Assembly: GCF_014529535.1 (NCBI RefSeq)
Contig: NC_050736.1
Location: 2,170,001 to 2,234,000, forward strand
Direction of reading: 5' to 3'
Source of the DNA: Bradysia coprophila
Lineage: Eukaryota; Arthropoda; Insecta; Diptera; Sciaridae
DNA: 64,000 nucleotides
The position numbers were made by a program, and so were the translations under genes. Shown here in pieces: positions 24,350 to 36,158 of the stretch; the first letter of the stretch is position 1; the number at the start of each line of letters is the position of its first letter. The notes under the pieces are model-generated. The model did no database searches. It had not been told where the DNA came from and was given only the letters and a program-made list of their open reading frames with translations.

Positions 24350-24476
24350 CCCAATTAACCAAATTCTTCCTTTCCGAAAATTCGGAATTCCTTCGGAAAA
24401 GAACAAAAGCGACATCTATTGTTCTTTTTCCGAAGGAATTCCGAATTTTCGGAAAGGAAGAATTTGGTTAATTGGG
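24350..24476. repeat. Near-perfect 127-bp palindrome
   Basis: A 57-bp left arm starting CCCAATTAACCAAATTCTTC pairs with a 58-bp right arm ending GAAGAATTTGGTTAATTGGG. The arms differ by a single base in an A-run; the loop is about 12 bp. The absence of other differences means a very young insertion or ongoing arm correction. A short TAT flanks it on both sides, which may be a target duplication. Confidence 0.9.
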
Positions 24477-24599
24477 TATGCAGATTGAAATGGAACAAAA
24501 GATCCCCCTTTTTCCCGGTCTTTTGTATGCGATTTTTTTTTTATTATTTTCGAAAGCAACAATTCGCTATGCTTTTTTAACAATATAACCATGCACTCT

Positions 24600-24715
24600 C
24601 AGATACATGAAACAAATCTCGAATTGAAGTTCCTGTGTAAATGACGGAGAAAACCCGTTGGTGAACAAAAGCCATGCAATGAACACGAGCAATTTACCAA
24701 CTGAGCCATTATGTG
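24600..24715 (-). mobile_element. tRNA-like SINE fragment
   Basis: On the minus strand TGGCTCAGTTGG (24708-24697) is a perfect RNA polymerase III A box in tRNA-like context (ATAATGGCTCAGTTGGTAAA). About 40 nt downstream, ACGGGTTTTCTCCGT (24658-24644) is a degenerate B box held in a short T-arm-like stem (ACGG/CCGT). Between them the sequence no longer folds as a tRNA. This fits a tRNA-derived SINE head rather than a functional tRNA gene. Confidence 0.45.
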
Positions 24716-25173
24716 CATATCCATGTTAGAAAATTGTTGAAACTCGACACATAACATACGACGACAAACTCTGTACTCTGTACAGATTTGATATGTAACA
24801 GGCAGAGTCGAGATGTGTCTTTTTTTGACATTCGTATAGGCACGCATTGTTCCGAACTGAATTAAAGGATTTTCCATGGAAAAGTTGTTGTGTCAACAGA
24901 GGAAAATATGAAATAATACAAATGTGTTTGGACTACGGATTAGATGATGTTGATGAAAGTGGCAAAAGAGGACAATTTATACGCCATGAAAATGTTGAGT
25001 ATCATTTTGTACCGTTCTGCGAAGCAAAGATTAGCTGGAAAAAGTTTTAGTTTTTCGCGTTGTGGACATGGTCGGTCGATTAATTATATTTTCCTTAAAT
25101 ATTAGCTAGAACATGTTCCGTTTCGTTTTGTAGACATCGTCGGTCGATTAATCACTTCTATCATTGTAAAGCC

Positions 25174-25379
25174 TTAACCTGTTACAAACGGCTGTCATCT
25201 GCTATCGACAAAGCAATAATAAACAACAAGCATCTTCAAATGAGGTCTTATATAGCAAAAAGCGTGGTCAAAACAAATGAAGTAAAAGATTTCTGAAATC
25301 AATCTTAGAAAATCTTCGATCAAATGAGGTAATAGATCAGATAGTAAAACTGTTAATATGTCGTCTGTGACAGGTTAAG
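25174..25379. mobile_element. 200-bp MITE family A, full copy
   Basis: The ends TTAACCTGTTACAAACGGC and GTCTGTGACAGGTTAA are inverted. The interior holds CTATCGACAAAGCAATAAT, AACAAATGAAGTAAAAGATT and AATGAGGTAATAGATC. Other copies are at 7287, 37952, 41220, 50197, 52234, 59446 (minus) and 62030. Confidence 0.85.
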
Positions 25380-25988
25380 ATAATTTTCCTGCCTTATAGA
25401 GCTGATGTCAGTGTAAGTTAGATAAGAAATAGCTTCATATCAGCTGATTTTTAGCTGTTTCAACTGAACAAAACTGTTTTACGTCTTTATACGCTTTTAC
25501 CACGCGTGTCAGGCGCGCCGACTTCTAGGTAGCGTTGGGTGCCGAAGCACCCAACACCAGAATTTGGTAATGGAAATGGTAGACTTTATCCAGAACTGAT
25601 ATTCTAATTTAAAAAAAAAATGTCATATCTTAGGCAATTCTATGTATTTCTCTTTCAAAGCTATTCATTTTTTCTTTGAAATGACTTCTTCTACTCTAAA
25701 CCGACAAATCAAACCAAGAGTACAGACTACAATTCGAATTTCTGTAGAAAGTAGAAAGCAATGACAAGAATTTTTCGACACAATCAACAATTTTAACTCC
25801 TAGAATATGCAGGTAGTATACTTATAGGTTGGCTATGTTTTGCGGTAACAATCAGTCTATTATTTTTCTTCATATTTTCATGCAAACGTGAATTTGAAGA
25901 TGTAGACTACTGCTTCCGCTGAGTGCTTCATAATATACGATATTTCTAACTAACTTGAGAATGTCCCATATATTTATGTTTCCAATTC

Positions 25989-26266
25989 TATGCTGAGATT
26001 TTTGGGATATTCAATTACACTTTGTTCCATAAGTTTTCTAAAAAGCATCTAAAGATGTCAAAGGAGAAGAAGAGCGATTATTCTCACGATTCATGAAAAA
26101 AGCCAAACTAAAAAAGCATTTGAGTCACCATTCCTGACGTAATTTCAGTGAAAACTTTATTCACATTGAGAATGGTGACTCCTTTTCCATTGAGGTTTCC
26201 ATTAAAGTTAAGTTATAGAACAAAGCATAAGTGAATGAATCCGAAAATCTCAGCATCGAAATGGTA
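25989..26266. repeat. Nested inverted repeat, ~280 bp
   Basis: Left TATGCTGAGATTTTTGGGAT with CTTTGTTCCATAA; right TTATAGAACAAAG with GAAAATCTCAGCAT. An inner pair, TTTGAGTCACCATTC / GAATGGTGACTC, lies at 26120 and 26175. Confidence 0.75.
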
Positions 26267-26419
26267 AAATATAAGAGTAGTTGATTTTTGTTACAAACAG
26301 ACTTGGACATACAGACCCAGGAACGTTTCTAGTGGCCTAAAACACGAAACAGACTTAAAAATTTCTCATTATTAGAGCTCAGCAATACAGTGGGTTCTTT
26401 TTAGTTCGGTACATATTTG

Positions 26420-26600
26420 AGATTTATTAGAGTCTTAAAAGTCATCGATGTTACCAGTCAACAAAGTGTTTCCAGTCTATGATATTTGGCACAAAATTTG
26501 AGAATACCTTAGCGAATTCAAATTTCACGAAAAGGTATCATAGACTGGGAAGGACTTAATTGAATAGGACCATCGATGACTTTTAAAACTCTAAAAAATC
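26420..26600. repeat. Inverted repeat, ~180 bp
   Basis: GAGTCTTAAAAGTCATCGATG (26430) pairs with CATCGATGACTTTTAAAACTC (26572); inner CCAGTCTATGATA pairs with TATCATAGACTGG. Confidence 0.8.
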
Positions 26601-27960
26601 TAACATGGTGTTTTTTAAAGATGAACATATTGTATAACTCAAAATAACTTTAGGTCATTTCTGGAAAAGATAAAACAATTTCATCCTTTGTGATCTTGTG
26701 TTAGCTCGAGATTGTAAAAAATCTTGGTTGTGCTAACTTCAGCCACATAGAAAATCAGACCTACGCGATGGCACGCGAAAACTCAGCCAGCCCTATTTTT
26801 CTCTTCATTATCTTTTCTATAATAGATTAAGGATCGGAAGGAAAACAAACATAAAATCGAGTGATGGGTGTTCAATTTAAGAATTGGGGAAAGAATACTC
26901 AGACTCGCAGATTTTCGAATTTTAATTTTTCGCTGGTTGGTCCATTTAATGCTCGTAGTTCATATCGTGACGAGCTAGTAAATGGAAAAGTGATCATTTG
27001 CTACACGGTGTATGTTAGCAAAAACGCTTCAAGAGTTCTAGAAGAAAATCTAAGATTTTGTTAATCTTTATCAAGATTTTGTCATCCTAACAATTCGTCC
27101 TACAAAGAACGGATATAAAACCGCTAGCTCAAATAAATTGGAATAGGTCTGGTGACATCTTAATGTCATCATTGTATGTCACTATTCTCCGTGTAGGAAA
27201 AGTTCTAAATTTCCATTGTAAAAAATTCGCCTTCGGCGCTAAAGTATTCAATTTTATATCACTCATTTATCGGCTTTTATAATATTCAGAATATGCTATT
27301 ATTGATGCGACGGTATGCCGTAATAGGAACACCTGTGTGTGTTGAAGTTTTAACTGACCATCGTTCTGCGCTTTCTAAGCGGCTTTGCAATGAAAATTTA
27401 TCTTGGAGCATTAGCACCCAACACCCAAAACAAAAGTCGGCGCGCCTGACGCGTGTACGTGTAACTGTTCCACCATAGCGCTCGACAGTGCTATGGTTCC
27501 ACCCGTATAAAAAAGTATTAGGATTTTTGTTTGTATAAGTCTAAAAAAACAGCTGGAGAGAAATCCTATCTAAATTTCAATGACGTCCACTGTAGTTTGT
27601 ATATATGAAAGAAAAAGTCAGATCGTCTTTTTAGGCCAAACAAACAACGTTTCCGATTGACAAATGATCGATTGTATTCAATCGATAACCTTTATTGACC
27701 TGAATGAATCCGATTTTCTATTACATTTAGAAATGTAATGAAAACTTCTATTATCTTTATACTATTCTCGTGGTTATATCTCCTTAAGATCGTCAATGTT
27801 TTGAATCTCTCCCAGTTAAAGTGTGAACCTTATCGTCCAAGTGTGTAGTAATGTAATCAGTTGAGCATCGAAGATTTCAAAACATGTACGAAATTCAAAT
27901 GGCATGATTAGATTAGCTTTAAATAAAAAAAACTCAAACTTTGCAAAAGTAAACCGCCTG

Positions 27961-27966
27961 TTTATT
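27961..27966 (-). terminator. AATAAA polyadenylation signal of the AKR gene
   Basis: The minus-strand AATAAA lies 33 bp after the AKR stop codon. Confidence 0.6.
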
Positions 27967-27998
27967 AAACTCTTATAACATTCCCATTCATTTCCATT

Positions 27999-29077
27999 TT
28001 AAAAAGGTATTTTGAACGGATAGTAAGGATGAGCTTCGTCTCTCAGAAGCGGAACCAAACGACCATTGCAATCGAATCCATTAATTGTTTGAACATCTTC
28101 CTCCGATAGCTCGAATCCGAATACATCAAAGTTGCTGACAATACGGTTCTTTGTCGTCGATTTTGGTATAACCACAACACCGCGTTGAATCTGGTATCTG
28201 ATTAGAATTTGGGCAGGTGATCGGTTGTATTTGGTTGCGATGGCAACAATTTTTGGATCTTCCATCAGTTGTGGATCGCCCGGTTGTGCCCAGGGACGAT
28301 TTGGAGAACCTAACGGTGAATAGCCTGTAACTGCAACATTCTTTGCTCGGCAGTGTTCAATCAAGCGGCTTTGATTGAGGTAGGGATGGCATTCGACCTG
28401 ATTCATAACTGGCTTTATGCGAGAGTTGTTGTAAACGCGATCCAGTTGCCTGTAAAAGGTAATCAAGGTGCTACAAGTCCATTAATTTCTTCATTTTGCC
28501 GGTTCCTTACTCTGAATTAAAGTTTGAAATTCCGATCGAACGAATTAAGCCTTCATCGACAAGCACTTCCAGCGCACCCCACGTATCCAAATAATCGGTG
28601 TAATCATAAATCATGCTACCGTCAGCATTCTTGGGGAAATTTTCAGCACCTGAATACTTAAAACTGTGCGGCCAATGAATCAAATAGAGGTCGAGATAGT
28701 CCACTTTCAGATTCTTCAACGACTGTTCCACACACAATCGTACATGCTGGGGTTCGTGATAAGTGTTCCACAATTTCGAAGTGATAAATAAATCTTCACG
28801 CTTGACAACACCTTCAGCGATTTTCGCTTGAATAGCATTTCCAACTTCATTTTCGTTACCGTATCCAAATGCACAATCTAGGTGACGATAGCCGGCATCA
28901 ATGGCATCTCTGACCGCACGATCTACTTCACCAGGAGGTGACTGTTAGAGTTACGTATCACATTAGACCAAAATCACGAATAATTGAATGCTCAAACAAT
29001 GTACATACTTGCCACGTTCCCAACCCGACAATCGGAATACTGAAACCGTTTGATAGTTTTACTGATGGCACTGACAT
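27999..29077 (-). CDS. Aldo-keto reductase, aldose-reductase-like
   Basis: Three exons, 29077-29009, 28941-28511 and 28449-27999, with introns of 67 and 61 bp; the product is 316 residues, the usual length of AKR1B enzymes. It begins [20 protein letters not shown]. The catalytic tetrad is complete: D45 (GYRHLDCA), Y50 ([10 protein letters not shown]), K79 (TSKLW) and H112 (YLIHWP). Family signatures [27 protein letters not shown] and [12 protein letters not shown] (cofactor-binding) are intact. The family carries out NADPH-dependent reduction of aldehydes and sugars in the cytosol. The C-terminal loop ([15 protein letters not shown]), which sets substrate choice, differs from vertebrate aldose reductase, so the substrate is open. 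The start was chosen for match to family length and for the promoter at 29151-29189; a longer in-frame start at 29143 would precede the expected leader. It stands alone with no co-oriented neighbour. Confidence 0.95.
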
Positions 29078-29150
29078 TATAAAACTTATCAATTTAACTC
29101 GAAAATGGAATACAAATGGTTCGAACGAAATGGACGATAGCACAATCTAG

Positions 29151-29189
29151 ACTGAATTGTGGTATAAGAGACGAGAAAGAATTTATATA
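29151..29189 (-). promoter_or_regulatory. Core promoter of the AKR gene: TATA and Inr
   Basis: On the minus strand TATATAAA (29189-29182) is followed by the arthropod initiator TCAGT (29155-29151), giving a leader of about 76 nt before the ATG at 29077. The spacing is a few bases longer than ideal. Confidence 0.6.
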
Positions 29190-29199
29190 AAAAACAAAG

Positions 29200-32100
29200 A
29201 TTGTTGTTGCTTTTTCGCTGTGGTGATAATCCCCGACTTGTTATTTCTTGAATGAGATTTATATTCTCAAAATTTTAGGGATATGAAAGGTTTCATGGTA
29301 CTTTTGTGAAAATGGTCCAAGACTTTCCTTCATACTGGAAACCTGTTACTAATAATATTTTAAAATAGGGACAAAAAGGTGCAGAGAATAATACAGTCGG
29401 TTCCATTGTGGTATTTTAAGAGCCATTCATAAAGAACGCACACTTCTCCGCACGCACTTGATTACAAATTTTAACAAATTTCGAACTGCGATCTAACTTC
29501 AAACAATTGGCCAACTCGACGTACACTACACCAGAGGACTTGCTTGTCGACGAACGAATGACGCGTCCAACTATAAATTTCCTCAATGGTTATCATGCAG
29601 CTTCGATGCTACCATACACACAAGCTATGAAGTACATCATCGTGATCGGTTAGTGGCTGAGTGACGTTATTTGAGTATAAAAAACTCGTAGGGTGCGTTC
29701 AGCGACAACAAAATCATAAGCAGAGAAGAGATTATTTGTCTTTCGATATTTACATGAAGTTTAACAACAAATGGCCTGTGAAACTGTTTAATATTAACAC
29801 GGCCTTACTCAGAAAACGTGTGAGGTTTTGAGTTATTCAAAATAATTGTTCCCAATTGTTTGAAAAGTGCTTACTATTTCAATTGATAGTAGCTGTCTTC
29901 AAGCATTGTTTGACTACAAATTGAATTAACTGTTGGGTGCACCGCAGAACGCAATCTATTTAGATCACATATATAATCAAAAATAATTTCGAGTATATGT
30001 TTTATTAGTGCACTGATAACACTATCTACCATAATCAAACATCGTGACGATTTATTCCAATGTTATCGCAATCGAGTTATGTAAGACTTATGTGTGGAAA
30101 ATAAGTATAGACGCATTGACCACTTCCTTTTTTGTTTTAGTATTAATAGACCACGGTCATTTTAGAATTTTATTCTTATTCGATGAATAATACCAAAATA
30201 TCATTATTTATACGTACAGTAGCGAGAACACATAATAATTTCAAGACAATCAATTTATCATGGCCACCGGTCAATTCAGAGTTTTAGGGCTTAATTCCCT
30301 TAAAACTTATTTTTAAACGAAAGAAGTACTAGATCTAGTGTCAAACACTATGTGATGCTTTGAACAGAAGAATTATGACTTGATCATAATCGTCATAATG
30401 ACGAAAATCTTACCGTTTCTGCAGGGGAATTCTTTTAAAAAACAATCTACTGAAGTCGGACCAATTTTAGACTAAAATATGTGAGCTGCGGACCGTGCTG
30501 TAGATCTACTAATATGATAGTTTCGATTAAAAAAAAATGTCTGCCCTTACAGTACTCTGCCTCGACTTTCTAATGAGACCCCCCAGAATGAGTGGTAGTA
30601 GTTCCCGCTACTCATCAGTGGAACGAGTCAGATTTGTTTTTATCTGTGTACGTGTGCACCTAATCACCGACAATTGTTTTAGCAGAGCCACATCATCCTC
30701 CAAAATTCACCCATTTTAGTCTAAAATCGTCATTTTTTCTAAGTGATATTGACTAACCATATGACTCTCAACATGACCTCAGTTGTCAAATGGTCAGTCA
30801 TGTTCCTTGTGGCTTGTGGTGTGTTTGGGACTAAACCTGCCTTGCCCGTTTCTCTTCTATATACTCACTGAAGAGTAACACCGAGAAAAGGTAACTTTCT
30901 CTAACTTTCCAGATTTCGGACTGACTGACTCAGGGGCCAGAAAAAATTGTAAGAGAGGTTTTGGATTCTAGGGTTCAATTCCTGCCCATTAGAATGAGTC
31001 CACTAAAAAAAATCGGCCCGATTTCAAGGTTGTTTTTCAAAAGAATCCCTCCCTCGTCGGTTGTAAGACCTGTAAAATTATACTCATCGAATCCATGATA
31101 TCATCTATAAGGGAAAGAGTTAAGAGAAAGTTCCTACATTACATCATTATATGATCCCGACCCGAAAACATTTCAAAATACACTGAATCATGACAGTTCA
31201 ATATTTCTGTACTTCTAATCTATAACGCAAATAGTTTCCACATTCAAATATTTTATTACATTTGAGCTAGACTTCTGCGAGCAGAATTAGAGAAATATGA
31301 ATCGTTTTTTGTGTGTTTATCGATTATCGTTCACAAATTTACGATGAAAATCGTTTTTATTTATTTGTATCTTCCATGACAAACACAAAGCAGAAAAATA
31401 AAAGGAAAACTGTTTTCCATCACATAAAATACACATTCATAAACGAGAAACAATAATTTCTATCCGAAAAACTTTTTACCGAAAAATATTATAGGACGAG
31501 AAAATCATAGTCGTCGTGCATATACAACAATAAATTACATCACCCACTGTTCTGCGATTTATAAGTTTGTTATGGAACCAAGGGTGAAACGTGTGTACGG
31601 CAGAGGGATGTGCGGATAGGATATTTTCAATGATTCATAATATTTTTATTTGACATCAAAAATGCCAGCACACACACACACACTAACGCAGATGAAAACA
31701 CTGGAAAACACAGGAACAAAGTGAGATTTAGGGTAACTGTTTATGGATATGATTTATATTTCGAAAATCAATGAGGGTGGCGAATCGTTATGAAAAGCTT
31801 TTTAATCCCCAAGTATTGTATGTTGTATGTACGCGAATATTTATATGTATCCTATGCATATTACGGGCGCAAAATTTGCATAATTTCTTAAAGAATTTGT
31901 CATCTATAAAGGTTTATTGAAACATCGTCAAAAATCTTTATAGATGTGAAGAGCGTAAAGAATAAGATTGGTGGTTAAAAAGCCGTTAGCTCATGCCATT
32001 TTCTTACGTTATCCGTTGTCGAAAATATTTTTCAATTGAGCAATAAAACGCAGGCCTGTGCCCGTATTGACATTTATCACGGTTTCTTTTTATGGTAGTA

Positions 32101-33780
32101 TATAGGCGATAAGTCGAGTGGTACCAAGTGATTTCAATTGAAAATTTCGTAAAAAAATCTTCTCTCTAAATGAAAAAATAGTTTCTAAGAAATGTTCGGT
32201 AAAAAAATGCCATTAAAAAACCATATGTTTAAATGGTTTGACACAACAAGATAGTTTCCTTCATGCGCACATAAAAAAAAACTGTCACTGGTTTGAATAA
32301 CGAACATGAATGAAGGCGAAATTATATAAATAAAATGTCATACTCCATTAAAATTTTAGCTTCGTTAACGCTGACGAATATTCCTCTTTTACGCATATAG
32401 AAGAAAATGAAAGTAAAAGAAAAAAAATTTGAAATATTTTCCAAGATCTGCAGTTAATTAAAGTGATGCTGCGGTTTAGAAAATATTAAATTGAATGACT
32501 GCATTAATCAAATGCGATGACACTTTTAATGTTTCTTTTGAGTCGATCGGTGTACCATCTTTCAAACAACATTTGATTTATTCGAATTTAAAGCAGAAAA
32601 TAATAAAAATAAAAATCGCCGCATCAGTTCAAAATATGATTTAATTATGTTTATAGATCTGAAAGACAAATGGCAATTAATTACAGTTTACATTGAGCAG
32701 CGAGACAGGACTGTGAACTGATATTTTATCTTTCCACTTATCAAATAAAGAAACACTTACGTATTGGCGTTGGTCCAACTTCGGCTTACAAGTGAATAAA
32801 TTAAAATGCTTACTTTTCCAACCGCATACATAACTGTGGAAGCGGAATAAGAATAGGTATAAATGGGAAAATGTGCGGTGCATAAAAGTGTGTAATTTTT
32901 TACTTGTTATCGGATGTGTGATTTATGATTGTCTTCCGGACTATAGTTACTCGTTTATGTGGACGTCAGACTGACTAGACGATTTTCTTTTTCGTGGAAA
33001 TTACTAATGAAAATTCTTATTTTACACGTATACTCCGTCTCCAGCTTGGATTTAAAATTTATTAGTTTTTTCAAATGATTTGCTCAGTGGATAGCAAATT
33101 ATAAATCAATTCCGATGTTAGCACGCACTGGGGCGTTAATATTACGAAAGTTTTAATTTTATTCGACTTCCTCATACGCATAATATTAAGGCTTTTAGGC
33201 AAAAAAACGAGCCCAGACATTGGAGTGGTAGACCAGGCGGAAGTTTTTATTTTAAAATTATAAGTTAACATTTGTACTGGAGTTGGAAAGTGGCTGTTAG
33301 AGATTTTTGCCTATAATTTATATGCACATGCACAGTGTTTTGCGATATCTCTTCAGAGAATCAGAACACTTAAAATGTGTTAATTTCCGACCTGCGAAAC
33401 GTGGATTTAATGTAGTCTTTACAATATGAAGTTTATGAGTTTACCTGGCTAAACAATTTTAAAGACGTCTTGTCCCTTTATACTGCAAATGTACTAACTG
33501 CGACCTGAACTTTTTATGAGGAATTGGAATGATTTTAGGCACAATAATGTCACTTCAAAAGAACTGGCCATATTGAACGATGGTGTCGACGGACCGAGAG
33601 ATTTTTTGGATCCAGTTCGAGCCTTTAAAATTTATTTTTGTTTTCAGCTTCTGAGATCGTCCGATAGACCGTCAGGTAGCTAGCACGACCCTGCTTGAGA
33701 CACTCGTGTTGTATTTTCATAATTCAGAACAAAGAAAATGTCCTCAAAGATTTCGTAGCTTTTGTTATGCTTTCGAAGCA
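29200..33780. other. Gene-free stretch
   Basis: No gene is supported. There is a CA microsatellite at 31668-31682, a short hairpin CATCTATAAAG / CTTTATAGATG at 31907-31947, and a dispersed word TTGGGACTAAACC..CTCACTGAAGAGTAA (30820-30890) that also occurs near 7870-7920. The rest is unremarkable AT-rich DNA. Confidence 0.6.
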
Positions 33781-33788
33781 GAAAATCT

Positions 33789-35031
33789 TAAATTATTGGG
33801 ACCATTTGAAGGTTGCATTTTTTACGTTACAATTTGGCAACGGGCTACCCACATATACGTGTTGCTCGGACTGGCACAACTACGAATAAAACACATCTTT
33901 TCCAACAAATTTATTGAAGAACTAAAACAGCAGCTCCTTTCTTTTAATTTATTAGGGAAAGCACAGATGAGACAGTAAAACAAAACGCTCCTTTGCCTTG
34001 TATTATTTACTGAAGATCCCGTGTAGATCAAATCGTTGCGTCCTTATCCAGGACGTTTGGAATTCCTTAAATAACCTCCCAGCTGAAATACCTATAGAAG
34101 AAAAGCTAAAATAAAAGACAAAACTTCAAGAACAAACAAAGCTTTTTGCTTTTCCCTTTCCCATGGTTCACGTTTAGTGAATAAACTTGAGGCAAAGACG
34201 CTGTTTCGACCTCCGAATGTGATGGTGGTCACAGAACAGTACAGAACTGATCATCTTCAGTTGATTCCATCACATTCGTTCACAAGACAGCGTAAAATCG
34301 CAACGTTGAACAAGTAGTTGACGATTTTACTGAAAAATTGCCATCGCTGATGGAAAACGGATGATAAGTGGAAAGCTGCTTGAAACCCACACAACAGAGC
34401 ACAGCAAAAACTCACTCAAAAACACAACCAATCAAAGAAATTCATTCAAAAATCAAGCCAAAATCAACTCACTAACAACGAAAAACCAGACTGCGACTGC
34501 ACACTCGTGTCCACAGCAAAACAAATCACTCAGGTACGCACTGTAATCACAAAACCACTCTGAAGATGAGCAGTTCTGTACTGTTCTGTGACCACCATCA
34601 CATTCGGAGGTCGAAACAGCGTCTTTGCCTCAAGTTTATTCACTAAACGTGAACCATGGGAAAGGGAAAAGCAAAAAGCTTTGTTTGTTCTTGAAGTTTT
34701 GTCTTTTATTTTAGCTTTTCTTCTATAGGTATTTCAGCTGGGAGGTTATTTAAGGAATTCCAAACGTCCTGGATAAGGACGCAACGATTTGATCTACACG
34801 GGATCTTCAGTAAATAATATAAGGCAAAGGAGCGTTTTGTTTTACTGTCTCATCTGTGCTTTCCCAAATAAATTAAAAGAAAGGAGCTGCTGTTTTAGTT
34901 CTTCAATAAATTTGTTGGAAAAGATGTGTTTTATTCGTAGTTGTGCCAGTCCGAGCAACTCGTATATGTGGGTAGCCCGTTGCCAAATTGTAACGTAAAA
35001 AATACAACCTTCAAATGGTCCCAATAATTAA
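33789..35031. repeat. Two 472-bp inverted arms around a 300-bp spacer
   Basis: 33789-34260 and 34560-35031 are reverse complements with only a handful of differences (for example TACGTGTTGCTC against AACTCGTATATG, and single-base changes). The arms once belonged to something coding: on the plus strand the left arm reads VLIQDVWNSLNNLPAEIP and then stops, a phrase like the last residues of non-LTR reverse transcriptase proteins, but this is a guess. The spacer (34261-34559) is unique here and A-rich. If transcribed, the RNA would form a long stem. Confidence 0.9.
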
Positions 35032-35263
35032 TTAAAATCATTTGAATTTATTGCACACTTGTCCTACAAATGTAGAATCACATAATTTTACACACAGCAA
35101 TTTCATCGAGCACCAGAAAAAGTTAATCCTTTGCAAATGATTTCCAGTTGGAAATTTTCTTAATTATTTCCGAAGGATTATTTTGACGTTTCGAGGGACC
35201 TTTCTACAACGATGTGCGTCTTTTCTTTCATATAATAATTTTCGTGATTTTATCAAGTTTATC

Positions 35264-35568
35264 AGTCAAAACACCCTTAAAGGGTAAATGTGACGCAAGT
35301 CTTTATCATAATTACAAACTAACTGATATCGCTGATGGTAACGCATTTTGTGCATGTACGCAACCAAAAATCGACCCAAAAAATTTTTGAAAGAAAATTT
35401 TACAAAAAGAAATTTACGGCACAAGTGGCAGATGTTGAGGAAACTATTGTTAGGAAAATGGTTAAAAAATGTACTGAAACGAAAGAAAGACGATATCAGT
35501 TGATTAGTAAGTAAGATAAAGGACTTGCGTCACATTTACCCTTTAAGGGTTTTTTTGACTGATCTCAA
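35264..35568. mobile_element. MITE, ~305 bp, CCCTTAAAGGGTAAATGTGACGC ends
   Basis: The ends ATCAGTCAAAACACCCTTAAA and CCTTTAAGGGTTTTTTTGACTGAT are inverted, continuing through GGTAAATGTGACGCAAGTC / GACTTGCGTCACATTTACC and inner ACTGATATCG / CGATATCAGT. A fragment of the same family lies at 3446-3530, and the GTGACGCAAGTCC word links it to repeats at 38450 and 52946. Confidence 0.85.
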
Positions 35569-35757
35569 TTTTTTACTAATTTTTCAGAATTCTACTATTG
35601 ATTGAACTATTTTTGAACTATCTACGTCTAATTCAAACATAGATAAAAAAAATAATTGTTTTTATATAGCGGCTTTTAGTTATCGACGCCATATTTGATT
35701 AAAGGCATCACCTTGAATTCTGCAACTTGATAACATTGCGGGTTTTTCTTCAGTCTT

Positions 35758-35989
35758 ACAGTCAAAGGCAGTCAATTTTCAGCATAAATTTGCTTCAGCT
35801 GTTTTTCAGCTGATCCACACATACAATCAAAACTGGTTTTCCTTGTTAATACGGTTGAAGCTGCTACACGCACGCGCATGATAGTGGTAAAACCGTATAA
35901 AGACGTATAAACGGTTGTGATTGTTTGTATGGATCAGCTGAAAAACAGCTGAAGCTAATTTATGCTGAAAATTGACTGCCTTCGACTGT
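35758..35989. mobile_element. MITE, 232 bp, long inverted ends
   Basis: ACAGTCAAAGGCAGTCAATT at the left faces AATTGACTGCCTTCGACTGT at the right. The arms continue with TTTCAGCATAAATTTGCTTC / GAAGCTAATTTATGCTGAAA and CAGCTGTTTTTCAGCTGATC / GATCAGCTGAAAAACAGCTG. There is no coding. Confidence 0.9.
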
Positions 35990-36158
35990 ATACAAGATAA
36001 AGTAAAAAAAAAAACATGAAAATAGCAGTTTAGACCAGACTAAAGTCGGAAACGAAAAAAAACAATTACAAATTTCGTAGTCAACTTAGCATTTTTTTAA
36101 AAACTTTTCAGCCGTTTAAAATATTTCTGTGGACTCCTTAAAAAATGTTTCATTTCCT

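Larger units (their letters stand above)
25390..27610. mobile_element. 2.2-kb element bounded by inverted ends, non-coding
   Basis: CACGCGTGTCAGGCGCGCCGAC with TAGCGTTGGGTGC (25500-25555) is mirrored by GCACCCAACACC and GTCGGCGCGCCTGACGCGTG (27410-27455). Outside these, a GATGTCAGTG word on the left (25400) pairs roughly with ATGACGTCCACTGTAG on the right (27580), and both flanks carry CAGCTG motifs. No transposase frame lies between. Two smaller inverted repeats are nested inside. Confidence 0.6.
14100..27950. other. Gene-poor, repeat-rich stretch
   Basis: Nearly 14 kb without a supportable protein gene. Two open frames of 135 and 138 codons (18054-18461 plus, 21095-21511 minus) have no recognisable features and match chance expectation in AT-rich DNA. 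The supported contents are a LINE 3' end, a SINE-like element and many inverted repeats, listed one by one. Parts 17100-19990 and 20400-22000 hold nothing I can name. Confidence 0.6.

Noticed and set aside
24350-24476. Hairpin as a bacterial-type terminator or a CRISPR repeat
   Set aside because: The context is eukaryotic with introns and MITEs; no spacer-repeat periodicity.
28958-29143. Longer N-terminus for the AKR gene starting at 29143
   Set aside because: It would start within 10 bases of the initiator and add 22 residues that the family lacks.
33706-35024. Mirrored 60-90 codon frames on both strands
   Set aside because: Same sequence in two inverted arms; frames are broken and no full protein is formed.
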